DNA from: CALMRE01 sp964412895
GTDB lineage: Bacteria; UBP6; UBA1177; JAKLFG01
Direction of reading: 5' to 3'
DNA: 33,830 nucleotides
Assembly (NCBI GenBank): GCA_964412895.1
Contig: CAYPQK010000023.1
Coordinates: 1-33,830 of the forward strand
Shown here: positions 33,713 to 33,830 of the stretch, piece after piece
Layout of the letters: the number at the start of each line of letters is the position of its first letter
Position numbering within the stretch: position 1 is the stretch's first letter
The notes under the pieces: model-generated
Databases searched by the model: none
What the model saw: the letters and a program-made list of their open reading frames with translations, nothing else
What the model was told of the DNA's origin: nothing
Made by a program: the position numbers and the translations under genes

Positions 33713-33830
33713 AGATGATCGTCCGCTGTCGTATCCTCCTTCTCTTCTTGTCATTTTTGGCCCTTGTTGCCTGTACGCCGGCCGAGGAACCGGGCGGCGA
33801 ATGCCTGACGCAACTCGACTGCGGCGACGG
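33706..33830 (+). CDS. Tandem modular lipoprotein 5, 3' end cut by window
   Basis: The ATG at 33706 overlaps the stop of the giant gene by seven bases and has GGAGGG (33695-33700) five bases upstream; another ATG at 33715 is possible. The visible 41 codons give a signal peptide (RILLLFLSFLALVAC) with lipobox LVAC, Thr at +2, and then the start of the four-Cys module (ECLTQLDCGD, C-x5-C). This places it as the fifth member of the array; everything beyond the module is outside the window. Confidence 0.82.
   Translation, partial: MLKMIVRCRILLLFLSFLALVACTPAEEPGGECLTQLDCGD

Overview
This window is bacterial, GC-rich and Gram-negative. The evidence for a double membrane is an apolipoprotein N-acyltransferase (Lnt), an apparent outer-membrane beta-barrel, two ECF sigma/anti-sigma pairs and ten proteins with lipoprotein signal peptides. 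The mix of IgGFc-binding-like, SBBP beta-propeller, gingipain-like C25 peptidase, DUF4215, LamG, EGF, caspase-like and LA_2272-like domains, together with Asp/Glu/Thr-rich linkers, resembles Myxococcota or related deltaproteobacterial lineages. That placement is inferred from domain content only; no rRNA or tRNA gene is visible.

Layout. (1) 1-3899 (+): tightly packed housekeeping genes pgpH-like (5' end cut off by the window edge), ybeY and lnt. (2) 3917-9028 (-): an ECF-sigma operon read right to left: sigma factor, zinc-type anti-sigma factor, Pro-rich secreted protein, beta-barrel protein and seven-repeat beta-propeller lipoprotein, with overlapping junctions. A separate Cys-rich lipoprotein follows, with its own ECF-like promoter candidate. 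(3) 9144-9704 (+): mntP, divergent from the sigma operon. (4) 9718-15219 (-): an IgGFc-binding-like lipoprotein, a three-domain thioredoxin-fold lipoprotein and a CorC/HlyC CBS protein, separated by recognisable promoters, one strong terminator and a 360-base gap rich in hairpins. (5) 15372-21963 (+): a C25 peptidase lipoprotein, a radical SAM/SPASM protein of lower GC, then ECF sigma, DUF4384-like anti-sigma, and a caspase-like/LA_2272-repeat protein broken by a one-base frameshift in a G6 run. (6) 22060-23490 (+): cysS with a consensus promoter. (7) 23585 to the end (+): five tandem modular lipoproteins, the last cut by the window edge.

The most notable system is region 7. Each protein has a lipobox followed by a four-cysteine module, C-x5-C-x5-C-x4-C (the last gene is cut before the module ends). 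In the four complete genes an Asp-rich linker and a different exposed domain follow: a short domain, LamG plus Gly-rich, LamG plus a Cys/Tyr-rich tail, or an Ig-like domain with eight EGF domains and twelve ~67-residue four-cysteine repeats. Signs of recent duplication (a 95-base identical stretch between two genes, sister promoters, a duplicated three-repeat block) suggest a diversifying surface-display locus. The second notable system is the ECF sigma / anti-sigma / caspase-like operon: its promoter candidate (GTRAC-N17-GTGTTT) is also found in front of the radical SAM gene, suggesting a small regulon.
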